Origin: Thermoplasmatales archaeon
Lineage (GTDB): Archaea > Thermoplasmatota > JASEFT01 > JAUWIS01
Reading direction: 5' to 3'
Assembly: GCA_030019485.1 (NCBI GenBank)
Contig: JASEEW010000048.1
Coordinates: 1 to 11,468, forward strand
DNA: 11,468 bases
Of this stretch, positions 1-5,805 are shown in pieces. The position numbers and the translations under genes were made by a program. Positions within the stretch are counted from its first letter, which is position 1. Each line of letters begins with the position of its first letter. The notes beneath the pieces were generated by a model. The model was given only the letters and a program-made list of their open reading frames with translations, ran no database searches and was not told where the DNA came from.

Positions 1-29
1 TATATGTTGTATAAAAGGAGAGAACAATC

Positions 30-569
30 ATGAAAATCAACATAAAGCCAGAAAAATATGCCTATTACACATTCCCGAAAATGGCTGCGCTTGTCACTGT
101 TGCGAACAAGGATAGACCGAACATTATAACGCTTGCTTGGCATTCACCACTGTCTTTCAACCCCCCATTGTACGGCATATCCATGGACCCTAAGAGATAC
201 TCGCACAACCTTATCATGGATTCCAAGGAATTTGTTGTGAATTTCGCGCCATTCAGCATTGTTGAGAAACTGCATTACTGCGGCAGGCATTCTGGCAGAA
301 ATGTTGACAAGTTCAGGGAAACAGGTCTGACACCAATACCAGCTGAAAAGGTGAATGCACCCCTGATTAAGGAGTGTTATTCTCATCTGGAATGCAGGCT
401 TGCTGAAACAAAAAAATACGGGGACCACACACTTTTTGTTGGCGAGGTGGTAAATGTTGCTGCTGATGAAAATGCCTTTGATAAAATCCTGAAAAATGTT
501 CTGCCTGTTTACTATCTTGGTGAGAACACTTATACGACGATAAACAATGGTGTAATAAGAAAATTCTGA
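30..569 (+). CDS. Flavin reductase-like (flavoredoxin-type) protein
   Basis: The 179-aa product looks like the flavin reductase-like split-barrel family, whose members bind FMN or reduce flavin with NAD(P)H. Family-typical features are the early stretch PKMAALVTVANKDRPNIIT, the segment PPLYGISMDPKRYSHNLI, then SKEFVVNFAP, and the distal GDHTLFVGEVV strand. Length matches single-domain archaeal members. No signal peptide or membrane segment is seen, so it should be cytosolic. The start is supported by a good SD (GGAG, 17-20) nine bases before the ATG. A TATAAAA string at about 11-17 is too close to the start to be its TATA box, so the promoter probably lies left of the window. It is followed 33 bases later by an unrelated secreted-protein gene. 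The family is fairly sure. The electron donor and physiological substrate cannot be read from the sequence. Confidence 0.85.
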   Translation: MKINIKPEKYAYYTFPKMAALVTVANKDRPNIITLAWHSPLSFNPPLYGISMDPKRYSHNLIMDSKEFVVNFAPFSIVEKLHYCGRHSGRNVDKFRETGLTPIPAEKVNAPLIKECYSHLECRLAETKKYGDHTLFVGEVVNVAADENAFDKILKNVLPVYYLGENTYTTINNGVIRKF

Positions 570-581
570 TTTTGCTAAACG

Positions 582-589
582 TTAAATAT
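582..589 (+). promoter_or_regulatory. Possible TATA box
   Basis: TTAAATAT lies 20-27 bases before the ATG codons at 609 and 612. This spacing would suit a leaderless transcript starting at one of those in-frame Met codons rather than at 603. It is inferred from position and composition only. Confidence 0.35.
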
Positions 590-602
590 CCAGAATGATA
601 TA

Positions 603-1280
603 ATGGGAATGATGATAGACCTCCTTAAATGCAGGAAACTATGTTTATTCCTGTTTGTCTTGCTAATTTCCACTCTCATAATCCCGCAGTTTGCTTTGGC
701 AAAAGAATATGATAACAATGTGCTTGCGATATTGGATGCAGGAGATTACAAAGCATATCCTGTTGGATCATATTATTATTCCAGTTACCTGAAGAAAGGA
801 GATAAGATTGAAGCTGAGATAAATGTTAAATCAGGCGGGAACATAGATGTATATCTTTTGTATGAAGAACAGTATGATGATTATCTTGAGGATGCAAACA
901 ACACAAATACATCTAAAATATTCACATTTATTGAGAACGGCTCAAAGCAGAACACAAAACAGTTTTCATACACACACAATGTGGAGTATGATGGGAAATA
1001 TTACATTATTATAGATAACAGGGACAACTCCCAGGCTGATGATGCAGTGCCGACAGGAAATGTTGAGGTTGAGATGGGATATTCTAGGGTCTGGACAGGA
1101 TACAATGGATTGTACTATCCTGAAATACCGGTTGAGGCTATATTAATATGCGCTGCAACCTTCATAATATTAATCGTAATCATTATTGCTGTTGTAATAG
1201 TAATCACAAAAAAAGAAAAGAAAAACATTCCACCCCCGCCAATGCCTCCAAACTTCCCACAAACTCCTCAGCCTCGATGA
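603..1280 (+). CDS. Secreted, C-terminally membrane-anchored protein
   Basis: The 225-aa protein starts with a signal peptide: basic residues near 8-12, a hydrophobic core 13-30 and a likely signal peptidase I site after ALA at residue 33. The mature part (34-177) is rich in Tyr, Asp and Asn. Its segments KKGDKIEAEINVKSGGNIDV and YDGKYYIIIDNRD resemble the beta-sandwich of GOLD/PPC-like extracellular domains, but this is a weak match by eye. A single TM helix spans about 178-202, followed by a Lys-rich stop-transfer and a Pro-rich cytoplasmic tail. It is therefore a type I membrane protein with the domain outside the cell. In-frame ATGs at 609 and 612 are alternative starts. The last codons (tail NFPQTPQPR) lie inside a nested inverted repeat that runs past the stop, so the native C-terminus may have been replaced. 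The function is not recognised. Confidence 0.75.
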   Translation: MGMMIDLLKCRKLCLFLFVLLISTLIIPQFALAKEYDNNVLAILDAGDYKAYPVGSYYYSSYLKKGDKIEAEINVKSGGNIDVYLLYEEQYDDYLEDANNTNTSKIFTFIENGSKQNTKQFSYTHNVEYDGKYYIIIDNRDNSQADDAVPTGNVEVEMGYSRVWTGYNGLYYPEIPVEAILICAATFIILIVIIIAVVIVITKKEKKNIPPPPMPPNFPQTPQPR

Positions 1281-1365
1281 CACGCAAATTTCTGCGACTA
1301 GTCAACTGAGGAGTTTGCAGCCTAATTGACATAAAAATATTTGCAACTAGCCAACTGGGAAGTTT
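1250..1365. repeat. Nested inverted repeats spanning a gene end
   Basis: The outer arms are AAACTTCCCA (1250-1259) and TGGGAAGTTT (1356-1365). The inner arms are CAAACTCCTCAG (1260-1271) and CTGAGGAGTTTG (1306-1317), and all are perfect. A small CGCA/TGCG hairpin sits in the centre. The two right-hand arms lie in imperfect direct repeats of about 30 bp (1291-1320 and 1340-1369, sharing GCRACTAGYCAACTG). The left arms encode the last residues of the 225-aa protein. The arms begin with AAACT, as in the ksgA and pus10 insertions, so a relationship is possible. Confidence 0.8.
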
Positions 1366-1398
1366 GCCAAATTATTATCCACCGCAACCCTGACAATG

Positions 1399-1406
1399 TT
1401 TAAGTA
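1399..1406 (+). promoter_or_regulatory. TATA-like box
   Basis: TTTAAGTA lies 23-30 bases before the GTG start at 1429. That start has no SD, which fits a leaderless archaeal transcript for the membrane locus 1429-3176. Confidence 0.45.
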
Positions 1407-1428
1407 GAAATAAAACCCTTTTGTTTTT

Positions 1429-2328
1429 GTGATAGCAAGCGTTTCCTGTCCAAGATGCAGGCATTCTTTTCAGGTAAACCTGCCAGACCCGAACAGGACC
1501 TACAGGACATACTGCCCTAAATGCAGATACGAATTTGATGTTGGTCCCCCATCCTATCCCACCCAGCCAGCAGCGCCACCTTTCACATATCCAGATGAAG
1601 AATCTGCAAAAAGACAAATAATGAATGCAGTGTATATGAGAACGAAAACGGATGAGCTGATGTCATTCGGCTGGATTTTGCTTCCAATCATAGGTTACAC
1701 TGCATACCTTGCTATTCTCATGGTTACACTGATGTTGAACATGGGTCTTTTTGTACTTAGTGTTATGTGCTTCAGCATCATTGGTGTAATGATTGTGATG
1801 TCGATTATATACGTCATCCTGTATTATAAGTTTATCAAAAGAAGAAATGAGCATTTCAAGCGTGATATGATGTTAAGGGAAGGCATAATCCAGTTCATAC
1901 ATCACAGGTCATACAAAATTGGGAGGGTTTATGAGGTAAGCGCTGATCTTGGTGCGCTTCAATCAATCCATGCATTTGCGCGCTCTGAAGAAGATGAAAA
2001 GGAGGCTGTTCTCTGGGCAATATTCAGTGTGATTGTGCCTTTCATTGGTTTATATGTCATGTATTTCCTTACAAAGGACCCGAGCATCCATGACAGTAGA
2101 CAAAACTCATTCATCAGATACGCCTCCTCGGCCCTGCATAAACTTGGCATAGCTGTGCAGCCTTCATTGAAAAATATCCCGCAGAGGTCAGCTATACTTT
2201 ATGTGATACTATCGGTGTTCATACCGTTTTTCATTATTTACTGGTTTTATGTTGTTATCAAGGATTTAAACAGCCATTTCAAAACCCAGTGGGTGTTTGA
2301 GAACAACCTTGTAAATGCGTTGAGGTAA
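1429..2328 (+). CDS. Zinc-ribbon multi-TM protein (DUF4234-like repeat)
   Basis: The 299-aa protein begins with a zinc ribbon (CPRC at 7-10 and CPKC at 29-32), then a Pro-rich linker (about 40-56). Two long hydrophobic helices follow (about 80-104 and 106-134), then a basic cytoplasmic-type loop and two more helices (about 192-214 and 254-277). The last two helices are an internal duplication: 192-222 and 254-283 share the pattern A-x-L-x-x-I-x-S-V-x-x-P-F-x-x-x-Y-x-x-Y-x-x-x-K-D-x-x-x-H. This resembles DUF4234-type membrane domains of unknown function. The GTG start is chosen because it keeps the first zinc-ligand pair and has a TATA-like box at leaderless distance. The stop codon overlaps the SD of the PrsW gene, so the two are co-transcribed. 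A membrane sensor or adaptor role is inferred from context. Confidence 0.75.
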   Translation: MIASVSCPRCRHSFQVNLPDPNRTYRTYCPKCRYEFDVGPPSYPTQPAAPPFTYPDEESAKRQIMNAVYMRTKTDELMSFGWILLPIIGYTAYLAILMVTLMLNMGLFVLSVMCFSIIGVMIVMSIIYVILYYKFIKRRNEHFKRDMMLREGIIQFIHHRSYKIGRVYEVSADLGALQSIHAFARSEEDEKEAVLWAIFSVIVPFIGLYVMYFLTKDPSIHDSRQNSFIRYASSALHKLGIAVQPSLKNIPQRSAILYVILSVFIPFFIIYWFYVVIKDLNSHFKTQWVFENNLVNALR

Positions 2329-2332
2329 TGGT

Positions 2333-2860
2333 ATGGAAGAATTAAAAAAAAGCTGGCTTCTCATAAGCCTTGGATTAGGAGGCATTATTGGTTTTCTATG
2401 CGCATGGGTTGAAACATTTTACATGATTCCAACACTGCCATTGTTTTTTGTTACAGGAAACTTTACTGTTATTACGCTCATCTCTGCATGTGTAATAGCA
2501 CCATTTGTTGAAGAATTAGCAAAACCCATTGGTGTTTATCTTATAAAAATGGAAGAAAAACCATTGCTGTCTGTTAAAAACTGGATGATTCTTGGAACAT
2601 TTGCAGGACTGGGTTTTGGACTCATGGAAAATGTGGTGTATACGTTTAATGCATTTGCTGTTGCTGGTGCAACCCCAGGGCTGCTTTTATTGCTTCTCAG
2701 AATGCTTTTATGCCTTCCACTGCACATGATAGCAACAACAATCTCCTGCTTCGGCTTTGGCTTATGGATAAACACTGGAAAAATAAAATATTTCATTTTT
2801 TCCATGCTGACAGCTATGCTTATTCACGGCTCATACAATTTCACTGCAAGTATAATTTAG
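2333..2860 (+). CDS. PrsW-family glutamic intramembrane protease
   Basis: The 175-aa polytopic membrane protein shows the PrsW motifs in order: EExxK (E60, E61, K64) inside a hydrophobic segment, FxxxE (F95-E99, in FGLMEN), a conserved-type His (H131) and HxxxN (H165-N169, in HGSYN). In Bacillus, PrsW cuts the anti-sigma factor RsiW. Archaea have no sigma factors, so the substrate here must be different, and the neighbouring zinc-ribbon membrane proteins are candidates. It is smaller than bacterial PrsW, with about six hydrophobic segments. The ATG has a good SD (GAGGT, 2322-2326) that overlaps the upstream stop codon, which implies translational coupling. The family call is firm and the substrate is unknown. 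Confidence 0.88.
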   Translation: MEELKKSWLLISLGLGGIIGFLCAWVETFYMIPTLPLFFVTGNFTVITLISACVIAPFVEELAKPIGVYLIKMEEKPLLSVKNWMILGTFAGLGFGLMENVVYTFNAFAVAGATPGLLLLLLRMLLCLPLHMIATTISCFGFGLWINTGKIKYFIFSMLTAMLIHGSYNFTASII

Positions 2861-2870
2861 GTGAAAAAAT

Positions 2871-3176
2871 ATGTACAAAAGTTTAACAAAAACCCTGTCC
2901 TTCCTCCTCACATGGTTTGGCGCAGGATGGCTTGCGCTTCCATTCATTGCAGAGAGTATGCTCAGATATGTTCCTGAGGAAGGAAGCGTGAACTTTGCAG
3001 CATCATTTGCCCTTGCAGGTGTTTCATTCCTTTTATCACTACTCTGTTTTATTCATTCCGTCACTGCAAAACCTGTTAAAATTCAGTACAAACACGTTTA
3101 TAGATGCCCTAAATGTGACAATGAAATATTCCCTGGAACAGAATACTGCCCGTACTGCGGCAGTTTTATCAAGTAG
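2871..3176 (+). CDS. Small two-TM protein with C-terminal zinc ribbon
   Basis: The 101-aa protein has two hydrophobic helices (about 8-28 and 42-63) followed by a cytosolic C-terminal zinc ribbon: CPKC (79-82) and CPYC (93-96), the latter followed by G. This is the common 'zinc-ribbon domain' type seen attached to membrane proteins. The domain order is the reverse of the 299-aa protein two genes upstream, whose ribbon is N-terminal. The SD GGTGA (2860-2864) overlaps the end of the PrsW gene and sits six bases before the ATG, so the three genes form one operon. The last codons AAG TAG coincide with the start of repeat family A. The function is unknown. It could be a partner or substrate of the protease. 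Confidence 0.75.
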   Translation: MYKSLTKTLSFLLTWFGAGWLALPFIAESMLRYVPEEGSVNFAASFALAGVSFLLSLLCFIHSVTAKPVKIQYKHVYRCPKCDNEIFPGTEYCPYCGSFIK

Positions 3177-3194
3177 TCAGGGGTCAGGGGTTAG
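3172..3194 (+). repeat. Family A repeat, copy 1, over a stop codon
   Basis: This is a 23-bp unit (AGTAGTCAGGGGTCAG, then GGGTTAG) identical to 3262-3284 and similar to 4456-4478. It contains the TAG stop of the preceding gene. Its last bases, GTTAGAAG (3190-3197), can pair with CTTCTAAC (3228-3235), giving an imperfect 3' stem-loop that could act in termination. Confidence 0.8.
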
Positions 3195-3261
3195 AAGTTA
3201 AGGGAAAACCTAAATTCTAACTGCTATCTTCTAACTTCTTGCATGGGGAGCATAAAATGAG

Positions 3262-3284
3262 AGTAGTCAGGGGTCAGGGGTTAG
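3262..3284 (+). repeat. Family A repeat, copy 2
   Basis: This is an exact 23-bp copy of 3172-3194, 90 bases downstream. Here it lies between genes, ahead of the aminotransferase promoter, and forms the left side of the strong stem-loop at 3276-3315. Confidence 0.85.
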
Positions 3285-3315
3285 GGAAAGGAAAGAAAAA
3301 ATTTCCCTAATCCCT
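3276..3315. terminator. 14-bp stem-loop between genes
   Basis: The segment 3276-3289 (AGGGGTTAGGGAAA) pairs with 3302-3315 (TTTCCCTAATCCCT). All positions pair apart from one G-T wobble, and the loop is A-rich (12 nt). The stem-loop follows the zinc-ribbon gene and precedes the next promoter, so it may mark a transcript end. Archaeal termination normally relies on U-runs, so the role is uncertain. Confidence 0.5.
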
Positions 3316-3340
3316 ACCTACTATTCCCCATCTACTTGAT

Positions 3341-3350
3341 AAACATTTAT
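3341..3350 (+). promoter_or_regulatory. TATA-like box of the aminotransferase gene
   Basis: AAACATTTAT lies 25-34 bases before the ATG at 3375. This matches the archaeal TATA-to-start distance for a leaderless mRNA and supports that ATG over the upstream TTG at 3336. Confidence 0.5.
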
Positions 3351-3374
3351 CTATCCCTAAAACCCTTCAAGGTT

Positions 3375-4457
3375 ATGGACCCTTTTGAGTATGCGCATAA
3401 ACACAAAGTTGTTTGGATGGCTCAGAATACAAACCTTTTACCTACAACACCAAAGATAAAAGAGGCAGTGATAAAAAGCCTGGATGAAGAGGAGTACAAT
3501 AATTATCCTTACAAAAAAGGAATCTTTGGTTTAAAAGAAGCAATTTTGGATGACCTTGGTTTGCCTGATTTTGAGGTTATCCTAACAGGAGGGGGAACGG
3601 AAGCACTTTATATTATAATGCGGGCTATGCTTAAAGACAATGATGAGGTTATCACATCTGACCCAAGTTATTTCATCATACATCATTTCATAGAAACATC
3701 AAAAGGAATACCAACAAATCTGCCAATATACAAAAACCCATGGAAATACACTCCTGAGCAGATAAATGAGGCTGTAAATGAGAAAACAAAGATGATACTG
3801 CTTATTGACCCAATCAACCCTCTCGGCACAGGTTACTCAAGAGACGAAGTAAAGGCAATATGTGAGATTGCAAATGACAACAATCTTTTTGTTCTTAACG
3901 ACATAACCTATAGGGATTTTGCTGATAATCATACATTAACAGCAGAGTTTGCTCCTGAAAGAACAATAATAGCTTACTCTGTTTCAAAAAACTGCGGCAT
4001 GGCAGGAATGAGAACAGGCGCGCTTGTTGCACCACCTGAACTTATGCATGGCATGAGGGTTTTTAACACAAATGATTTATCAATAAATATTCTTGGTCAG
4101 AGGGCTGCATTAGCGGCACTGGAAACAAAAAATGAATGGATGCCGAATGTGAAAAAAACAACAAGAAACAACCAGAAAATAATAAAAAAATGTGTTGACA
4201 AAACTGATGGTGTTTTCCTTCCAGTGTATCCTTCCCAGGCAAACATGTTTCTTATTGACATCGGTGAAAGGAAAATAAAACCTGAGGAGCTGCAGAACAA
4301 ACTGCTTTACGAGCATAACATTTTTGTCAGAGCCGGGAACTATGTCTCAAAATCCTTTGGGAACAGGTTCATAAGAACATCATTTTCAATTCCTGAGGAA
4401 GGAGTAAAAAAATTCGCGGATGTTTTCCCAAGGGTTGTTGAGGAATTGGGAAAGTAG
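3375..4457 (+). CDS. PLP-dependent aminotransferase, class I/II
   Basis: The 360-aa product has fold-type I aminotransferase hallmarks, numbered from the ATG at 3375: GGGTEA at 72-77 (phosphate-binding turn), DPINPLGT near 145-152 (the NPxG-type motif), Asp176 and Tyr179 in LNDITYRDF (pyridine-ring contacts), SVSK with Lys205 as the PLP lysine in SVSKNCGMAGMRTGAL, and Arg334 in FIRTSFS (substrate carboxylate). It should be a soluble amino-acid transaminase. The branch (aspartate, aromatic or histidinol-phosphate-like) cannot be told from the sequence alone. An upstream TTG at 3336 is in frame, but it would place the TATA-like box inside the gene and adds an atypical N-terminus. The gene stands alone, bracketed by family A repeats, and ends in AAG TAG at a repeat edge. 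Confidence 0.88.
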   Translation: MDPFEYAHKHKVVWMAQNTNLLPTTPKIKEAVIKSLDEEEYNNYPYKKGIFGLKEAILDDLGLPDFEVILTGGGTEALYIIMRAMLKDNDEVITSDPSYFIIHHFIETSKGIPTNLPIYKNPWKYTPEQINEAVNEKTKMILLIDPINPLGTGYSRDEVKAICEIANDNNLFVLNDITYRDFADNHTLTAEFAPERTIIAYSVSKNCGMAGMRTGALVAPPELMHGMRVFNTNDLSINILGQRAALAALETKNEWMPNVKKTTRNNQKIIKKCVDKTDGVFLPVYPSQANMFLIDIGERKIKPEELQNKLLYEHNIFVRAGNYVSKSFGNRFIRTSFSIPEEGVKKFADVFPRVVEELGK

Positions 4458-4478
4458 TAGTCAGGGATCAGAAGTTAG
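4456..4478 (+). repeat. Family A repeat, copy 3 (diverged)
   Basis: AGTAGTCAGGGATCAG followed by AAGTTAG matches copies 1 and 2 at 20 of 23 positions. It overlaps the TAG stop of the aminotransferase gene, as copy 1 overlaps the stop of its gene. Confidence 0.75.
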
Positions 4479-4480
4479 TA

Positions 4481-4507
4481 GTTAGGGAGAAAGGATTTTT
4501 CCCTAGC
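4481..4507. terminator. Stem-loop after the aminotransferase gene
   Basis: GTTAGGGAGAA (4481-4491) pairs with TTTTCCCTAGC (4497-4507) through 11 bp including wobbles, with the loop AGGAT. It resembles the family A stem-loop at 3276-3315 and sits roughly one period before the first hairpin of the following array. Confidence 0.5.
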
Positions 4508-4518
4508 CCCTATCCTCT

Positions 4519-4701
4519 GGAAAAACCATTTGGTTTTTCCAAGGATCTTACGGAAAAGTCTTTTGACTTTTCCTAAGATTTTACGGAAAAAACTTTGTTT
4601 TTTCCTAAAATGCCAGGAATTCCTGTTGGAATTCCGTAGCATGTTAGGAATTTGTGAAAACAAATTCCGTAACATGTTAGGAATTTGCAGGAGCAAATTC
4701 C
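4519..4701. repeat. Array of six phased hairpins (family B1)
   Basis: Six perfect hairpins fill the space between two convergent genes. Left arm / loop / right arm: GGAAAAACCA/TT/TGGTTTTTCC (4519-4540); GGAAAAGTC/TTTT/GACTTTTCC (4552-4573); GGAAAAAAC/TTT/GTTTTTTCC (4585-4605); GGAATTCC/TGTT/GGAATTCC (4616-4635); GGAATTTGT/GAAA/ACAAATTCC (4647-4668); GGAATTTGC/AGGA/GCAAATTCC (4680-4701). Start-to-start distances are 33, 33, 31, 31 and 33. The linkers are 10-11 nt and partly palindromic (GTAACATGTTA). The outer GGAA/TTCC is constant and the inner stems differ. This is not a CRISPR: no unit is repeated intact and no spacers are present. Confidence 0.95.
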
Positions 4702-4716
4702 GTAACAACTACTCGC

Positions 4717-4917
4717 CTACTCCCATCCCAGCCTTTCCAGCTCACGCTCCTTTTTTGTTTTCTTTTTGTACTCCTTGTAGTGCTCCTTGCAGAGATGCGC
4801 CCTTCTGCTTTCATTTTTGAATTTCAGTTCTGGGAGCGCTTCTGAGACTTTTTTCCTTGATAATGACCTTTTAACAGGGTTTTTGCATCCTGATACGTCA
4901 CATATTTCTTCCGGCAT
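4717..4917 (-). CDS. Small Cys/His (zinc-binding) archaeal protein
   Basis: The 66-aa protein has C6-x4-C11 and C43-x2-H46, a plausible four-ligand zinc site, followed by a highly charged Lys/Glu helix and the ending ERELERLGW. The compact layout and the -LGW end look like a conserved small archaeal protein, but I cannot name a family. It is the last gene of the minus-strand operon, 15 bases after the ksgA stop. The bases before its ATG hold no clear SD, so coupling to ksgA translation is likely. A nucleic-acid-binding or ribosome-linked role is inferred only from the basic tail and the neighbours. Confidence 0.7.
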   Translation of the reverse strand: MPEEICDVSGCKNPVKRSLSRKKVSEALPELKFKNESRRAHLCKEHYKEYKKKTKKERELERLGWE

Positions 4918-4932
4918 AAAAGGAGAATTGTT

Positions 4933-5805
4933 CTATCTGATAATATGTTTTGCTATAATATCTGATATTTCTCCTATTTCCTCTGGTGATAATTCTTCAG
5001 GTCTTTTGTTTTTATTTTTGATGTTTTCAACAATATTTTCCATTTTACCTTTTTCATGGGTGAATTTTTTCCAGTTGTTAAGCAGTGAGTTTTTTGTTTT
5101 TTTCCTTCTCTGCGAGAATACGGTGTCAACTGTTTTGAAAAAAATTGACTCATTTTCAACTATGAATGGTGGTTTTCTCGGCTTCAATGAAACAACAGCA
5201 GAATCTACTTTCGGGACAGGGTAAAAAGAGGTTCTTGGCACAGTTTCAAGTATTTTGCATTCAGCCCTGTAATAAATGTTCACTGAAAGACGGGAGTAAT
5301 CCCTGCCGGATAAAGCAGTCATTCTTTCAGCAAACTCCTTCTGATACATCAGAACACCGAGCTTAAAGTCATGTTCAAGGATTTTGAAAGTCAGAGGTGA
5401 TGAGAGATGATAGGGGAGGTTGGAAACAATTTTATCAAATTTTGGGAAATCAGTTTTCAAAGCATCGTTATTTATCAATGTTAAACCTGGTATTTTTTTC
5501 AGGTATTCACACAGTTTTTTATCCTTTTCTATCCCTATTACGTTTGCCTTTTTCACCATCTTTTTTGTTAACACACCCAGGCCAGGACCGATTTCAAGCA
5601 CAGCATCATGACTTGACAGTTTCGCATAATCAATTATCCTCTCAGATATTTTTTCGTCTATAAGAAAATGCTGGGAAAAACGTTTTGAAGGCTTAAGACC
5701 TATAGAGTTGAGTAAACTCCGCAACCGAAAGTTTTTCGGTTGAGATTTTACGTTGAAATCCATGTTGCGGAGTTTGAGGATTGATGCAACATCGTTTTTT
5801 TTCAT
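4933..5805 (-). CDS. ksgA: 16S rRNA (adenine-N6,N6) dimethyltransferase KsgA/Dim1
   Basis: The 290-aa protein dimethylates two adjacent adenines near the 3' end of 16S rRNA, in helix 45, during small-subunit maturation. Visible motifs are KPSKRFSQHFLID (38-50), the SAM motif LEIGPGLGVLT (70-80), GIEKDK (91-96), NNDALKTDF (112-120), the catalytic NLPY (129-132) and SFYPVPKVDSAVVSL. The start at 5805 overlaps the DUF655 stop by four bases (ATGA) and has an AGGAAG SD, so it is the likely start. The N-terminus is longer than in typical archaeal Dim1: residues 11-31 are encoded by a 62-bp palindromic element (5714-5775). The element contains an alternative ATG at Met15 (5763). Confidence 0.95.
   Translation of the reverse strand: MKKNDVASILKLRNMDFNVKSQPKNFRLRSLLNSIGLKPSKRFSQHFLIDEKISERIIDYAKLSSHDAVLEIGPGLGVLTKKMVKKANVIGIEKDKKLCEYLKKIPGLTLINNDALKTDFPKFDKIVSNLPYHLSSPLTFKILEHDFKLGVLMYQKEFAERMTALSGRDYSRLSVNIYYRAECKILETVPRTSFYPVPKVDSAVVSLKPRKPPFIVENESIFFKTVDTVFSQRRKKTKNSLLNNWKKFTHEKGKMENIVENIKNKNKRPEELSPEEIGEISDIIAKHIIR
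5714..5775. repeat. Family C palindromic element inside ksgA
   Basis: The perfect 12-bp terminal arms are AAACTCCGCAAC (5714-5725) and GTTGCGGAGTTT (5764-5775). Two inner hairpins are present: CAACCGAAA/GTT/TTTCGGTTG (5722-5742) and GATTT/AAATC (5744-5748 with 5756-5760). The plus strand aligns with the minus strand of the pus10 element (8334-8396) at about 48 of 63 positions. It keeps the ksgA frame open. Confidence 0.9.

Noticed and set aside
2995..3201. 68-aa plus-strand frame overlapping the zinc-ribbon TM gene
   Set aside because: It is out of frame within a gene that has TM segments, zinc ligands and a good SD, and it ends inside the repeat.
3336..3374. Longer aminotransferase beginning at the TTG at 3336
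   Set aside because: It would put the TATA-like box inside the coding region and add 13 residues without a family match. The ATG at 3375 fits a leaderless start.
4519..4701. CRISPR array, because of short palindromic units at a 31-33 nt spacing
   Set aside because: No unit repeats intact. Only the GGAA/TTCC ends are constant, each inner stem differs, and the 10-11 nt linkers are too short to be spacers. No cas genes are present.
4475..4820. Open frames on both strands across the hairpin array, with an 11-residue repeat (MLRNLFSQIPN-like) on the minus strand
   Set aside because: The period is close to 33, a multiple of three, so the repeats keep frames open by arithmetic. They lack an SD and overlap the real small gene. 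Not a gene.
4787..5663. Plus-strand frames opposite ksgA (for example 4787-5224 and 5397-5663)
   Set aside because: They are antisense to a well-supported ksgA, rich in Phe and Ser as expected from the complement of a Lys-rich gene, and have no SD or family features.
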